DNA of 64,000 bases from Chamaecrista fasciculata. Taxonomy: Eukaryota > Streptophyta > Magnoliopsida > Fabales > Fabaceae. Location: the NCBI GenBank assembly GCA_003254925.1, contig QANZ01050431.1, positions 1 through 64,000 of the forward strand, in the 5' to 3' direction. Within the stretch, counting starts at the first letter, position 1, and each line of letters begins with the position of its first letter. Made by a program: the position numbers and the translations under genes. Positions 32,361 through 44,195 of this stretch are shown in pieces. The notes beneath the pieces were generated by a model. The model searched no databases. It was not told the DNA's origin and saw nothing but the letters and a program-made list of their open reading frames with translations.

Positions 32361-34766
32361 TGTTGGGAATTCACAGGGCGCCTAAGGCAGCGGAAGCATG
32401 AAAAACTGTAAATAAAAAAAATACTATAAACGCCCAGGTCCTAGAATTCCCGAACGGATCCGCTAGCTGAATTTAAAACTTTTGGTAAAGTGGTATACCT
32501 CACGAGTTTCAATCGGTTTAGTTGAACGGGGCGTTTCCAAGAAGTCCACGTGACGCGTCCTTCCTCCGCCGGTAATCCACACGAACAGTTTCGGAGATGC
32601 CTAGGTGCTAGCCTCCTTCACTTCTCCAAGTGAATCTGGAACCTTTATCTACGGGTGTTCTTTAAATTCAAGAACTCTTCTTGAATTATCAAGAACTATT
32701 TGGCGCCTTGATCAAGAATCTAATTCTTGATCCCACACAACCTTGTCACACAATATTAAACTCTTTAATATCGTGCGCCACTTTCTCTCTCTAGGAAACC
32801 AAGATTGCGTTTTCTTTCTCTCTCCTCACCAAAGGCAAAATCGAACTTCTCCTTTGTGAAAAGCTAGGCTAAGTCGACTTTTATATTGTGCATGAGGCTC
32901 TCACCCTTTTGTGATTTCACTCTCAAGAATCCAATTCTCAAGTTGTGAATTCTCTCTCTAACCTAGAGCAAAAATCGAAATTTTCTCTCTCTTGGTTAAG
33001 CATTAAAAAATCGACTTATGGCTTGCCTATTTATAGGGTTTGGGGACTTTGATAATTATAATTTTAGGAAACCCTAAAATCATATAATTATCAAACCATA
33101 AGATTATGATATCTTAATATCACAATTTTATGACTTGATTTCCAATTTAAAATATTACCTTAATATTAAAATTGGAATCAAAATGCAATCTTGGAGAATC
33201 AATTTGGAAGATCAAATCTTCCCAAATCTCTCTCTCCCATGCGCCATCTCCCCCTATTTATCTTGTTGAATTTAATAAATTAAAATAACTAACTAACTCT
33301 TAGGAAGTTATAACTAATTTATTTTTCCAACAATATTGAATTAAAGAATTGCCACAATATCTTTAAATCAATCTCACCAAGTCTCAAACTCTAGATAATT
33401 GAATTAAAATATTACATTAATATTTAAATCCAATTGGACCTAGGATTTTCGACTTGCCCTATAAGTCATGAATTAAAATATTACTTTAATATATTTAATT
33501 CATCCATTTGAAATCTAGATCAAATCTCATTTGAATTTCAAATTTCAAGCCATGACTTTAATTAATAAAACATTTTTATTAATTAAATTCCTTGTAAATA
33601 TGAGGCGCCAACCTCATCCTATTTAGTCCTAATATTAGTGAATTTAATAAATCAATAATTTCCTAACTCTTAGGAATATTATCTAATTTATAATTCCCCT
33701 AATATTATAAATAGGAATATAATTGTAAATAGCCTAATCCAATTATCTATTTAACAATTATCATATATATATATATATATTTGTCTCACAAATCTAAATA
33801 TAATATATCTGTAGATAATTAATTCAAGACAAGACTTTATGTCCCACAATAAGTTATGTCTCAAACGGTGTCACAAATGTGACCCACGAATTAGGTTTAA
33901 CTCGTGTTCCAGCTTGGCATCTGGTTCCTGCTCGTGTGTGACCCAGCAGGCCCCACGTGAAGTTGGCAGTAAATCATCTCATGACTTACAAGTCGAGAGC
34001 GGACTCTAGCAAGCCATCACGACTACCCAAAACACGTGAGTTATCGTTTTAACCCCTAAACGACTTAACCTTAGTACTATCATGTTCAGATCCCTTTTTG
34101 TCCTACGATATTTCGGTAAGGATCAGGCATGGGAATGTCATCCAAAATCCAAACCTCAACTTTCTCGATCTCCTGAGTAAGTCCCAATATCCAGTGTGGC
34201 CACACATTCCCTTGGACAGACTCGTCGAGGGGCCCAGTTAAATATCTCCCATCTCTATGAGGGACAAAATTCCATCTTGGTCAACCACATTCCTCAGCAC
34301 GACAATCAACCAAACCCGTACTCAGCCCTTATGGCTACCCTGTTACGGATAACGTTAGACTAAGCCAAAGCTTGACAACTGTAATGCCGGAATAGTCAAG
34401 ACCTCAGGTCTAAGGGCATCATGACAGATTGTACAGGAGAGACCAGCTAATGACTGAACCCATGCAGAACTCTCCGGGTCGGTCCAGCAACTTGTAACTC
34501 TTACATAATTGCACCATGACTCTCGTCCCAGCATCTAGTGCGTGCATCTCCATGCACCGAGGTCATGCTGGTCTTGGTTCAATTCAAGTTCCCACTCGAA
34601 TGAGCGACCAGGGACAGTTTAGATTAACTATCTCATAATTAATCATGGACTGTTATCATAGTAAACATGCTAATAATATGATAACCATTATGTTATCTCC
34701 ATAAATTAATTGATATGTTCCAAACATATCTATAGGATGATTGACCCTAGGGCATAATCTCCATCA
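32361..34766 (-). repeat. 3' LTR of B
   Basis: 2,406 bases from TGTTGGGAATTCACAGGGCG to GGCATAATCTCCATCA, unusually long for a copia LTR. On the minus strand CCTATAAATAGG near 33027-33038 is a strong TATA-like box. A polypurine tract (AAGTGGGAGTT, minus strand) follows at 34767-34777. Confidence 0.85.
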
Positions 34767-37195
34767 AACTCCCACTTGCACTAGGTACAATCATTAATCA
34801 AACTGTTTCTAACTCTTAGAAACATCCATTAATGTGCGTCTAATTCCCAATTGACGTTACATATTTTTTATGTAAACCTGTGGTGGGGTTTAGCAAGAGG
34901 ACTGGCAAAAATATCCTCGACTGCTACTTTTATATATCTTAATATCACCATCTTGAGGTGATCTTGTCTGAGTATATCACTGTCGGAATGTCAGTGGGGA
35001 ACCCTTTCCCGCTCAGGCGTCTTCCTGTCTCTCCAGGATGACCTTTAAGCATACTTCAGACATTAGTTTTTACAGTCTGCGTCTCCACGCGACTAACCCA
35101 TTCTTGTAGAATCAGTGATCGCATTCCGCTTGGAACCATTCCAACTTACGATCTTTACTGTTCAGGGAATACACGTTTCATTACTGCGATCAATCTTGGT
35201 TGGCATGAATAATGGGCTTCTTGTGTAACTACCTTACACATTAATTCTACCTTGTACCAAGAATTTGTCTTTAGTGCTTCTCAAGTACTAAGGACTTTAA
35301 TGATAGCCTTCCAGTGAGCCTCAACAGGGTCACAGCTTATCATATACAGGGCAAACGACATATTGAGTCTAGTACAACATGATGGATCCTATTGCCAAAG
35401 CACATGGGATGCCACTCATGTGTCCTTGCTCATCACGTGTTTCAGGAAACACTGATTCTTGCAAAGGACCAATCCCTGATTCATCGCCATGAATCCCTTC
35501 TTGAAGTCTCTCATACTGAACTCTTCAGTATCTTATTTAAGAATGTACTTCTTGACTCAATTTAAGAAGCTCCTCTGAGAACTATCTCATAGATCCCAGC
35601 TTCTTATCCTTCATTGAAAGTGATTAATCTATCCAAGATGCCCAATCTTTCAAGATAGTAATGCAACTTTCAACTAGCTATATGTGCATGACATACAGCA
35701 CCATGATTGCAATTGTGCTCCCACTAACCTTCTTGTAAACATAGGACCCATCTAGGTTTTGTATGAAGGCCAAACTTCTTTGGTGCTTTCATCAAAACAA
35801 AGATTAAAACTTCTTGACAGGTGGCGGGCTCACCACGCTCCTAGAGCAACACATCCCTGCTCTCAATGACCAAAGATCCCCATCTTTGAAATTGAGAACG
35901 TGTTCTATCAGAACTTTTGTTGTCCTTATGTTTTAGAGTAGCTTCCACAACACCTTGCGGATCTTCTCTAGTTTTCGTCTGTGCCTCTGAAGTTTTTGTG
36001 GATCTTGAACTCCTTCAAGATTCGTCTTACTCCCACTGTTTCTTTTGGAACAAGGAATCCCTTTCTAAAAGGTGTCCTCCTCTGACTACAAACCCTTTGT
36101 TGTCAGATGGGTAGCAGACTTGATACCCTTTTAAGGTATCCCACAAATGTACTTGAGAGCTTTTGGAGACAGTTTATCGTTTAGCCCATTACTTAACATA
36201 AACCTTTAATGTCCCCAAATTTGTCATAAGACATCATGAGACTCCTCTCATCCCATATCTCATATGGCGTCTTATAGACGAAGCGGTTTAGTGTGAAGTC
36301 AGCAGCTTCCAGAGCACACCCTTTAAGGATGGTACAAGATCAATTGAATCATCTTAGATCAAACCTTATCTAATAGGGTTTGACATCTTTTTCTTAAAAC
36401 ACCATCCACCATGGGACCTTAAGAGAGAGTGAGTTGTGAGACTTTCTCACAGCTTCTAAGACGTTTAGCAATGTTTTTGACTCAAATCCTTATCCTTTGA
36501 TCCAATCAAAGGTTCTTGATTTTATTGTCAAGTTAATTTTCTACTTCGTTTTGAAATCTCTATTTCAAAGACTCTATTTTGTATTTCAAAAGGTAGCCGT
36601 AGATCTAGCTTTTGAAGTATTCATTAAGAGTTGTAACTTTTAGCTTAAACACTTATGGGTCCACATACATCAACCATGTATGATCTCCACTAAGTTAGAC
36701 TTTCCTTTACTATAAAGGTAAAACCTCTTGTTATCTTTCCATTTTAAACAAGGCTTGCAAGCATCACATGATTCCCAATCATGAAGCTTCAAGGCGATTC
36801 TTGTTTATATGGCCTAAACAACAATTTGCCAAAAGTTTGTATCGATGTTATAATTATTGTTATCGTTCTAGTTTAAATATAATGAATACCTTTGCAAATC
36901 ATATAAGCAAATAAACATTATTTTATTTAAAATAGAAACCATTCTCCAATGTTTACACAAAAATCTGCCTTATCTAATAAGGAGAAAAATAATGTCTAAA
37001 CAATTAAAGAACAACAATAAAACTAGCCCAATGAGGGCGATCCAAGCTCGCATGTTCCTTCAGTAGCAACGGCAGCAACATTTGCTCCACTGTCCACATC
37101 TAGGTCCATCTCGCTTCCGTCCTCGTTTTCTACCGTCTCTGAAGACCCTGCACATCAAATGTGAGAATCACATGTGTATCCAATACTCAAGTGAT
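34767..37195 (-). mobile_element. decayed pol region of B
   Basis: Scattered similarity to the pol gene of D can be read on the minus strand (for example the stretch around 36010-36070 parallels 56310-56370), but no long frame survives. Many breaks and losses are present. It is treated as a fossil. Confidence 0.7.
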
Positions 37196-38056
37196 TTAAG
37201 TAGAAACAGAACATTTTATAACATAGATACCTGAAGTAGAGGCTTTAACGCATTTCTGCTTCTTTTGATCTTCCCAGTAGTATTTGCACTTTCTCATCGC
37301 GTGTCCTGACACTTGACAGAAAGAACAGAATACTTCCTCTGAGGGCTTTGCCTTCTTGGCAGGTGATTGAGGGTCGTCCTCTGGCTTGGTCTCACCATCC
37401 AGCTCGATTCCCTTTTTCTTTTCTTTGCCCTTTAACTTCCTTTCCCTTTTCTGGATCATGGATGCCTCAACAGACTTGAGCATCCCATGCAACTCAGAAA
37501 CTGTTTTCTCTGTTCCTCTCCTTAAGAAGCTTTTAATGAACGAGTCATAGCTCTTAGGCAGTGAGCACAGGATTACACCAGTGGCAAACTCAGGTGGAAT
37601 AGGAAAACCCAGTCTATCAAGGTGATCTATATACCCTCTCATCCTCATGACATGGTAATGAACAGATTCACCTTCAGCCATTTTGCAAGACATGAGAGCT
37701 TTGTTGGTCTCATATCTATCTTCTCTGATTTGGTAGCTAAACATTTCCTTGAGACGAGTTATCATCTCATATGCCATCAATGTATCCAAGCCCTCATGCA
37801 GCTCAGGAATCATTGTGTCTACCATCAGACAAGAGACCTCCAGCGAGTCATCGAAGTGCTTCTCATAAGCCCTCCACTCTGCTCCTGGAGCGCCCTTGGC
37901 AGGCTCTTTGGGAATAGGTCTGTCCAGAACATAGAGTCTCCTCTCATGGGTGAGAACTATTCTCAGATTACGAAACCAATCGAGGAAGTTTGTTCTGGTC
38001 AGCTTATCCTTCTCAAGGATAGGTCGCAGTGAAAACGATGAACTATCGATTGCCAT
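37196..38056 (-). mobile_element. gag of B
   Basis: Open over 286 codons. It starts MAIDSSSFSLRPILEKDKLT, carries the copia gag core (NFLDWFRNLRIVLTHERRLY, SCKMAEGESVHYHVMRMRGY, EKTVSELHGMLKSVEAS), then a Lys-rich segment and a CCHC zinc knuckle (CSFCQVSGHAMRKC, 4-His-4 spacing). It differs clearly from the gag of A and D, marking a separate subfamily. Confidence 0.88.
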
Positions 38057-39580
38057 TTTTGATTCTACAATTTTAAAGATATGAAAAATTTATTAGCAAA
38101 TCAAAATACTTCCACTATTTTATAAAACTCAGTGAAATTTATTATTAGTGGCTAAGATCCATATTTCACCAAAATTTACCGTCGCGGAGGCGATCATGCA
38201 CCTTTTGGTTATTTAGGTAGGTAACTCTTACCAATCACATCTCATGTGACTCTTAGATCCTTATGGGACTGTATCATCTTATGATACTTATTATGGCATG
38301 TTTATCCCATCTAATGCCTTGAGGTCCAAAACCGTTTTGATAACCCCATTAAGTCACACGGTAAAACATGTGAATGGCTAAATTCAAGATAACGAGGCGG
38401 AGGCCCAACCCTATATCATCAAGGCCCAACTGCTATACGTGTCGCGGAGGCGATCACCGTATCCAAAGAACCAAGATTTCAATAGGCGTTATAATGAAAA
38501 TCCCATTCACCCATGTCTCCTCAAGGTCAAGGCAGATACGTGTCGCGGAGGAGATCACCGCTCCACGATGAACAAGATTTTGACAGGGTGTTTTAGCGAT
38601 GGCATTACGACTTAAGATTTTCTAAAAGAGTTTGATTTTGTTTAAAAATATTCCGATTTTGTTTGTTTAATTCTAAAACTCCTTTTAAAATTAAACGAGT
38701 CATGCCACATGTTTATTTCCCCATGTATCTCATACATATAAACATGTGTCTGGATTTTGTATCTCATACAAATCCCACGCTCGTATCGTATACGTGGCTA
38801 TAGCGTAATGTTTGTTTAAGCATGTTAAAATTCGCACCCTAAGCATACATCTAGCGCATCTCATACAACTAAATGTAAAACAACACACCGTGTTTAGATA
38901 TGGCTCATCTACCCTAGAATTCTCCCAAGCCAATGAGAGAACTTTTCTAAAAGAAAAATAAAATTACACGTGAATAAACCCCAGTTGCATTGAGGTATAA
39001 ACAGAAAGTAAAATTACATAAGAGTAGAGGGAGACGACACGCAGGCCGTATTTACCGAAATAAACCTCCTAGAGCCATATCCAACACCACACATTCAAAT
39101 ATGAACAATTCATATAAATATGTCAAACACGGTAACTAACACACATATTTAAAACTCTTTTAAAATTGTGTTTAATTTAGGGTTGTGCAATTTTAACATG
39201 CCCTTTCTTGAAATTCAGGCCCATTATCAATAATTATAAAATTCAAGAATCCATTCAAGAATTTCGAATTATTGATCCAAAATTTATAAAATTCCAAATT
39301 TTAATAAATCTCAGCCACCTTTATAATATTATAATTAAAACACTTTTAACTATAATTATATAAAGATTTCGACTTAGGCCTTATTATTCAAGAAAATTAT
39401 CCAAATCAATCTCATTGATTTATTTATGTATCTCATACATAATTTTGCACTTTATATTATAAAATCGACTTGAAGCCAAAATTGATCGGTGAATTTCGTA
39501 AAACTAAAACAGTGATTGAAAGCGGTAAACACACATGCTTCATACATCTCATGTACAAACAAACAGTTTTAAATCCAAGG
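38057..39580 (-). other. 5' leader of B with three GGCGATCA-type motifs
   Basis: Non-coding leader between primer site and gag. On the plus strand GGCGATCATG lies at 38189, GGCGATCACC at 38449 and the variant GGAGATCACC at 38549, each preceded by GTCGCG. The leaders of A and D hold the same trio. Confidence 0.8.
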
Positions 39581-39602
39581 ACTAGCGTGGCTCTGATACC
39601 AC
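39581..39602 (-). other. primer-binding site of B
   Basis: The minus strand reads TGGTATCAGAGCCACGCTAG next to the LTR edge, the initiator-Met tRNA primer site of copia elements. Confidence 0.85.
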
Positions 39603-41359
39603 TGTTGGGAATTCACAGGGCGCCTAAGGCAGCGGAAGCATGAAAAACTGTAAATAAAAAAAAAAACTATAAACGCCCAGGTCCTAGAATTCCCGAACGG
39701 ATCCGCTAGCTGAATTTAAAACTTTTGGTAAAGTGGTATACCTCACGAGTTTCAATCGGTTTAGTTGAACGGGGCGTTTCCAAGAAGTCCACGTGACGCG
39801 TCCTTCCTCCGCCGGTAATCCACACGAACAGTTTCGGAGATGCCTAGGTGCTAGCCTCCTTCACTTCTCCAAGTGAATCTGGAACCTTTATCTACGGGTG
39901 TTCTTTAAATTCAAGAACTCTTCTTGAATTATCAAGAACTGTTTGGCGCCTTGATCAAGAATCTAATTCTTGATCCCACACAACCTTGTCACACAATATT
40001 AAACTTTTTAATATCGTACGCCACTTTCTCTCTCTAGGAAACCAAGATTGCGTTTTCTCTCTCTCCTCACCAAAGGCAAAATCGAATTTCTCCTTTGTGA
40101 AAAGCTAGGCTAAGTCGACTTTTATATTGTGCATGAGGCTCTCACCCTTTTGTGATTTCACTCTCAAGAATCCAATTCTCAAGTTGTGAATTCTCTCTCT
40201 AACCTAGAGCAAAAATAAAAATTTTCTCTCTCTTGGTTAAGCATTAAAAAATCGACTTATGGCTTGCCTATTTATAGGGTTTGGGGACTTTGATAATTAT
40301 AATTTTAGGAAACCCTAAAATCATATAATTATCAAACCTATTTAACAATTATCATATATATATATTTAAATTTGTCTCACAAATCTAAATATCATATATC
40401 TGTAGATAATTAATTCAAGACAAGACTTCATGTCCCACAATCAGCTATGTCTTAAACGGTGTCACAAATGTGACCCACGAATTAGGGTTAACTCGTGTTC
40501 CAGCTTGGCATCTGGTTCCTGCTCGTGTGTGACCCAGTAGGCCCCACGTGAAGTTGGCAGTAATTAAATCATCTCATGACTCACAAGTCGAGAGCGGACT
40601 CTAGCAAGCCATCACGACTACCCAAAACATGTGAGTTATCGTTTAACCCCTAAATGACTTAACCTTAGTACTATCATGTTCAGATCCCTTTTTGTCCTAC
40701 GATATTTCGGTAAGGATCAGGCATGGGAATGTCATCCAAAATCCAAACCTCAACTTTCTCGATTCCTGAGTAAGTCCTAATATCCAGTGTGGCCACACAT
40801 TCCCTTGGACAGACTCATCGAGGGGCCCAGTTAAATATCTCCCATCTCTATGAGGGACAAAATCCCATCTTGGTCAACCACATTCCTCAGCACGACAATC
40901 AACCAAACCCGTACTCAGCCCTTATGGCTACCCTGTTACGAGTAACGTTAGACTAAGCCAAAGTTTGACAACTGCAATGCCGGAATAGTCAAGACCTCAG
41001 GTCTAAGGGCATCATGACAGATTGTACAGGAGAGACCAGCTAATGACTAAACCCATGCAGAACTCTCCGGGTCGGTCCAGCAATTCGTAACTCTTACATA
41101 ATTGCACCATGACTCTCGTCCCAGCATCTAGTGCGTACATCTCCATGCACCGTGGTCATGCTGGTCTTGGTTCAATTCAAGTTCCCACTCGAATGAGCGA
41201 CCAGGGACAGTTTAGATTAACTATCTCATAATTAATCATGGACTGTTATCATAGTAAACATGCTAATAATATGATAACCATTAATTTATCTCTATAAATT
41301 AATTGATATGTTCCAAACATATCTATAGGATGATTGACCCTAGGGCATAATCTCCATCA
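39603..41359 (-). repeat. 5' LTR of B
   Basis: Begins TGTTGGGAATTCACAGGGCG and ends GGCATAATCTCCATCA, followed by the GGTGG duplication. Shorter than its partner at 32361-34766 but otherwise nearly the same. Confidence 0.85.
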
Positions 41360-41364
41360 GGTGG

Positions 41365-42279
41365 CGCCTCTTTTAGATTTTTTGGATAAATAAAATTGTT
41401 TTATTAATTCAAATAATAAGTTTGAATTCAAAAGATTTGATGGAGATATCAAAAGATTTGATTCAAACAGATTTGGTGAGATCTCCTCTCAGTATCTTTG
41501 GTGAATCATGAATTAACGAAGTTTTTTATTTATAAAATTCCAAAGAAAAATGAGGGAGTTAGGCGCATGGCTTGGTGGGTCCCAAGGGGAGATATGATCT
41601 CTCATTTGATTCTCCAAGATTGCAGTTTGAATTTAAATTAAAATATTAAGGTAATATTTTAATTGTAAACTCAAGTCCTAAAATAATTATATTATCAGAA
41701 TATCTTGATTTTAGGAATAATTAAATCACCAAATATTTTGTCTACAAAAAGGGGGCAAGTCGACTTGCCCCATAACATAAGCATACTAACCCTAGCTTTG
41801 ATTTTCTTCTTCCTTGTTGAGAGAGAGAAAATCGCACCTTTGCACCCAAAAATAGAGAAAGTCGACTTTTCTCTAAGAGTTAGAGAAAATCGATTAGACT
41901 CCATAACTAGGGTTTGTGAGAGAAGAAAAGGCAAGAATGAGTTCTTGTGGGGGGTTTCTTCTGTGCGCCACCTCGATTGCTGTTTCAAGAAGGAGTTCTT
42001 GAGTTCAGAGGTCTGTAGATTGGTCCCTAGTTCTTTTGAAGAAAAGAACTGAAGGCTAGCACCTTGGTGTTCAAGAAACTTTTCGTGTGGATCACCGGTA
42101 GAGGGAGAACGCAGAGAGTGGGCTCCTTGCATACGCCTTGTACAACCATCCGATTGAAACTCGTGAGGTATACCACTATCTAAAAGTTTAAAATTCTGCT
42201 AGCGGATCCGTTCGGGAATTCTAGGACCTAGGCGCTTTTATTTTGCTTCCGCTGCGTTAGGCGCCTAGGATTCCCAACA
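41365..42279 (+). repeat. 5' LTR of A, second part
   Basis: Resumes element A after B. It continues the GAGGGTGGCGCCTC stretch seen uninterrupted (inverted) at 49140-49175 and 60955-60975, and ends GCGCCTAGGATTCCCAACA. Confidence 0.88.
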
Positions 42280-42280
42280 G

Positions 42281-42300
42281 TGGTATCAGAGCCACGCTAG
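42281..42300 (+). other. primer-binding site of A
   Basis: TGGTATCAGAGCCACGCTAG directly after the LTR end; it pairs with the 3' end of initiator-Met tRNA. Confidence 0.88.
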
Positions 42301-43042
42301 TTCTAGGATTTAAAACTGTTTATGTGTACATGTGATGTATGATATGTGTGTTTACCACTTTCAATCACTGTTTTTGGTTTTACAAAGAAATCCACCGAAC
42401 ATTTTTCTTAAAAATTCAATCTACAGAAAAAGGTGCAAATTATATGTATATGATACATATAGAATCGATTGGATCGATTGGAGAATTTTTCTTGATGTTT
42501 TAGGCCAAAATCGAAAAGTCCTGTATAATTATAATTAAAAGTGTTTTAATTATAATATTACATAGGTGGCTGAAAATTTGTTAAAATTATGAATTTTAAA
42601 ATTTTTGGGGGTCAATAATTATAAATTCTTGAATGGAGATTCATGGTATTTATAATTATTGATAAAAGGCCTAATCTCAAGAAAAGGCATGTTAAAATTG
42701 CACAGACCCTAAATTGAACACAATCTTAAAAGGAGTTTTAATATATGTGTTGGTTACCGTGTTTGACATAATTGTATGAATTGTTCATATTTGAATTGTG
42801 TGGTGTTGGATATGGCTCTAGGAGGTTTATTTCGGTAAATACGTCCTGCGTGTCGTCTCCCTCTACTCTGGTGTAAAATTTACTTTCAGTTTATACCTCA
42901 ATGTAACTGGGGTTTATTCACGTGTAATTTTATTTTTCCTTTTAGAAAGGTTCTCTCATTGGCTTGGTAGAATTCTAGGGTATGGGCCATATCTAAACAC
43001 GGTGTATGTTTTTACGTTTAGTTGTATGTGATGCGCTAGATG

Positions 43043-43386
43043 CATAGTTATTAAAACCGGACCAGATAGGCCGGTCCGAACGGTTGAACCGGGAACCGCC
43101 CATTAGGCCGGTCCGAGTCGTTTTAATAACCGGCCAGGTAGAGAACCGGGCTGAACCGGCCAGAAACCGGTGAAACCGGCCTGAACCGGAGGCAAACTGG
43201 TTGAACCGGTCCTGGTTTATTTTTTTTTCTTTTTTTTTTTTTTTTATTTTTTTGGTCTTTTTTTATAATTATGGGTCAAATATTAGAGAATGTTGATTAT
43301 GAACAAAAANTGGACCCGGTTGAACCATTGAACCTTGAACCCCTCCTTCGGCCGGTTCAATGGCCGGTCCGGTTTTAATAACCTTG
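43043..43386. mobile_element. hAT-like MITE in the leader of A
   Basis: 344 bases with terminal inverted repeats (left CATAGTTATTAAAACCGGAC, right inverted CAAGGTTATTAAAACCGGAC). It is flanked by the 8-base duplication GCTAGATG at 43035-43042 and 43387-43394. Eight-base duplications are typical of hAT transposons. The interior is full of CCGGTT/AACCGG blocks plus a long T-run and one undetermined base. The leaders of B (near 38850) and D (near 59328) show the uninterrupted site. Confidence 0.9.
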
Positions 43387-43689
43387 GCTAGATGTATGTT
43401 TAGGGTGCGTAATTTTAACATGCTATTTATATATATCGCGCTACAACCACGTATACAATACGAGCGTGGGATTTTGTATACGATACAAAATCCGGCACAT
43501 GTTTATATGTATGAGATACATGGGGTAATAAACATGTGGCATGACTCGTTTAATTTTAAAAGGAGTTTTAAAATTAAACTATAAATTGGAACCTCTTTTA
43601 TTAAATTAAAAGTCAAACCCTTTTAGAAAATCTTAAGTAATTAATGTCATCGCTAAAACGCCCTGTCAAAATCTTGTTCATCGTAGAGC

Positions 43690-44063
43690 GGTGATCGCCC
43701 TCAGCGACACGTATCTACCTTGACCTTGAGGAGACACGGGTGAATGGGAGTTTCAACACGACGCCTGTTGAAGTCTTGGTTCTTTAAATGCGGTGATCGC
43801 CCTTAGCGACACGTATTTAGTTGGGCCTTGATGATATAGGATTGGGCCTTGGCCTCGTTGTTTTGAACCTAGCCATTCACATGTTTTACCGTGTGACTTA
43901 ATGGGGTTATCAAAACGGTTTTGGACCTCAAGGCATTAGATGGGATAAACATGCCATAATAAGTATCATGTGATGATAGAGTCCCATAAGGATCTAAGAG
44001 TCACATGGAGATGTGATTGGTAAGGAGTTACCTACCTAAATAGCCAAAGAGTGCATGATCGCC
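43690..44063 (+). repeat. three-copy GGTGATCGCC motif in the leader of A
   Basis: GGTGATCGCC at 43690 and 43792, and CATGATCGCC at 44054, each followed by a CTCAGCGAC or TTAGCGAC tail. The 10-base core is self-complementary if one G-U pair is allowed. The same trio is present in B and D at similar spacing. Confidence 0.85.
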
Positions 44064-44195
44064 CTCAGCGACGATAAACTTTGGTGAAATATGGATCTTA
44101 GCCACTAATAATAAATTTCACTGGGTTTTATAAAATGGTAGATATAATTTTTATTTTTCCTGCTAATTAAAGCTTTTCATATCTAAATTGTAGAA

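Larger units (their letters stand above)
32361..41359 (-). mobile_element. copia element B inserted in the LTR of A
   Basis: Minus-orientation Ty1/copia element flanked by the 5-base duplication GGTGG (32356-32360 and 41360-41364). LTRs lie at 32361-34766 and 39603-41359. The second is about 650 bases shorter, but the shared parts differ by only about 1 percent by eye, suggesting an age of well under a million years. Gag (37196-38056) is open, while the pol region (34767-37195) is strongly decayed with many breaks. It therefore looks like a member of a non-autonomous, gag-only family. Confidence 0.9.

Noticed and set aside
42281-42300. tRNA gene at the TGGTATCAGAGCC sequence
   Set aside because: Only the short complement of a tRNA 3' end is present, at the expected primer position next to an LTR.
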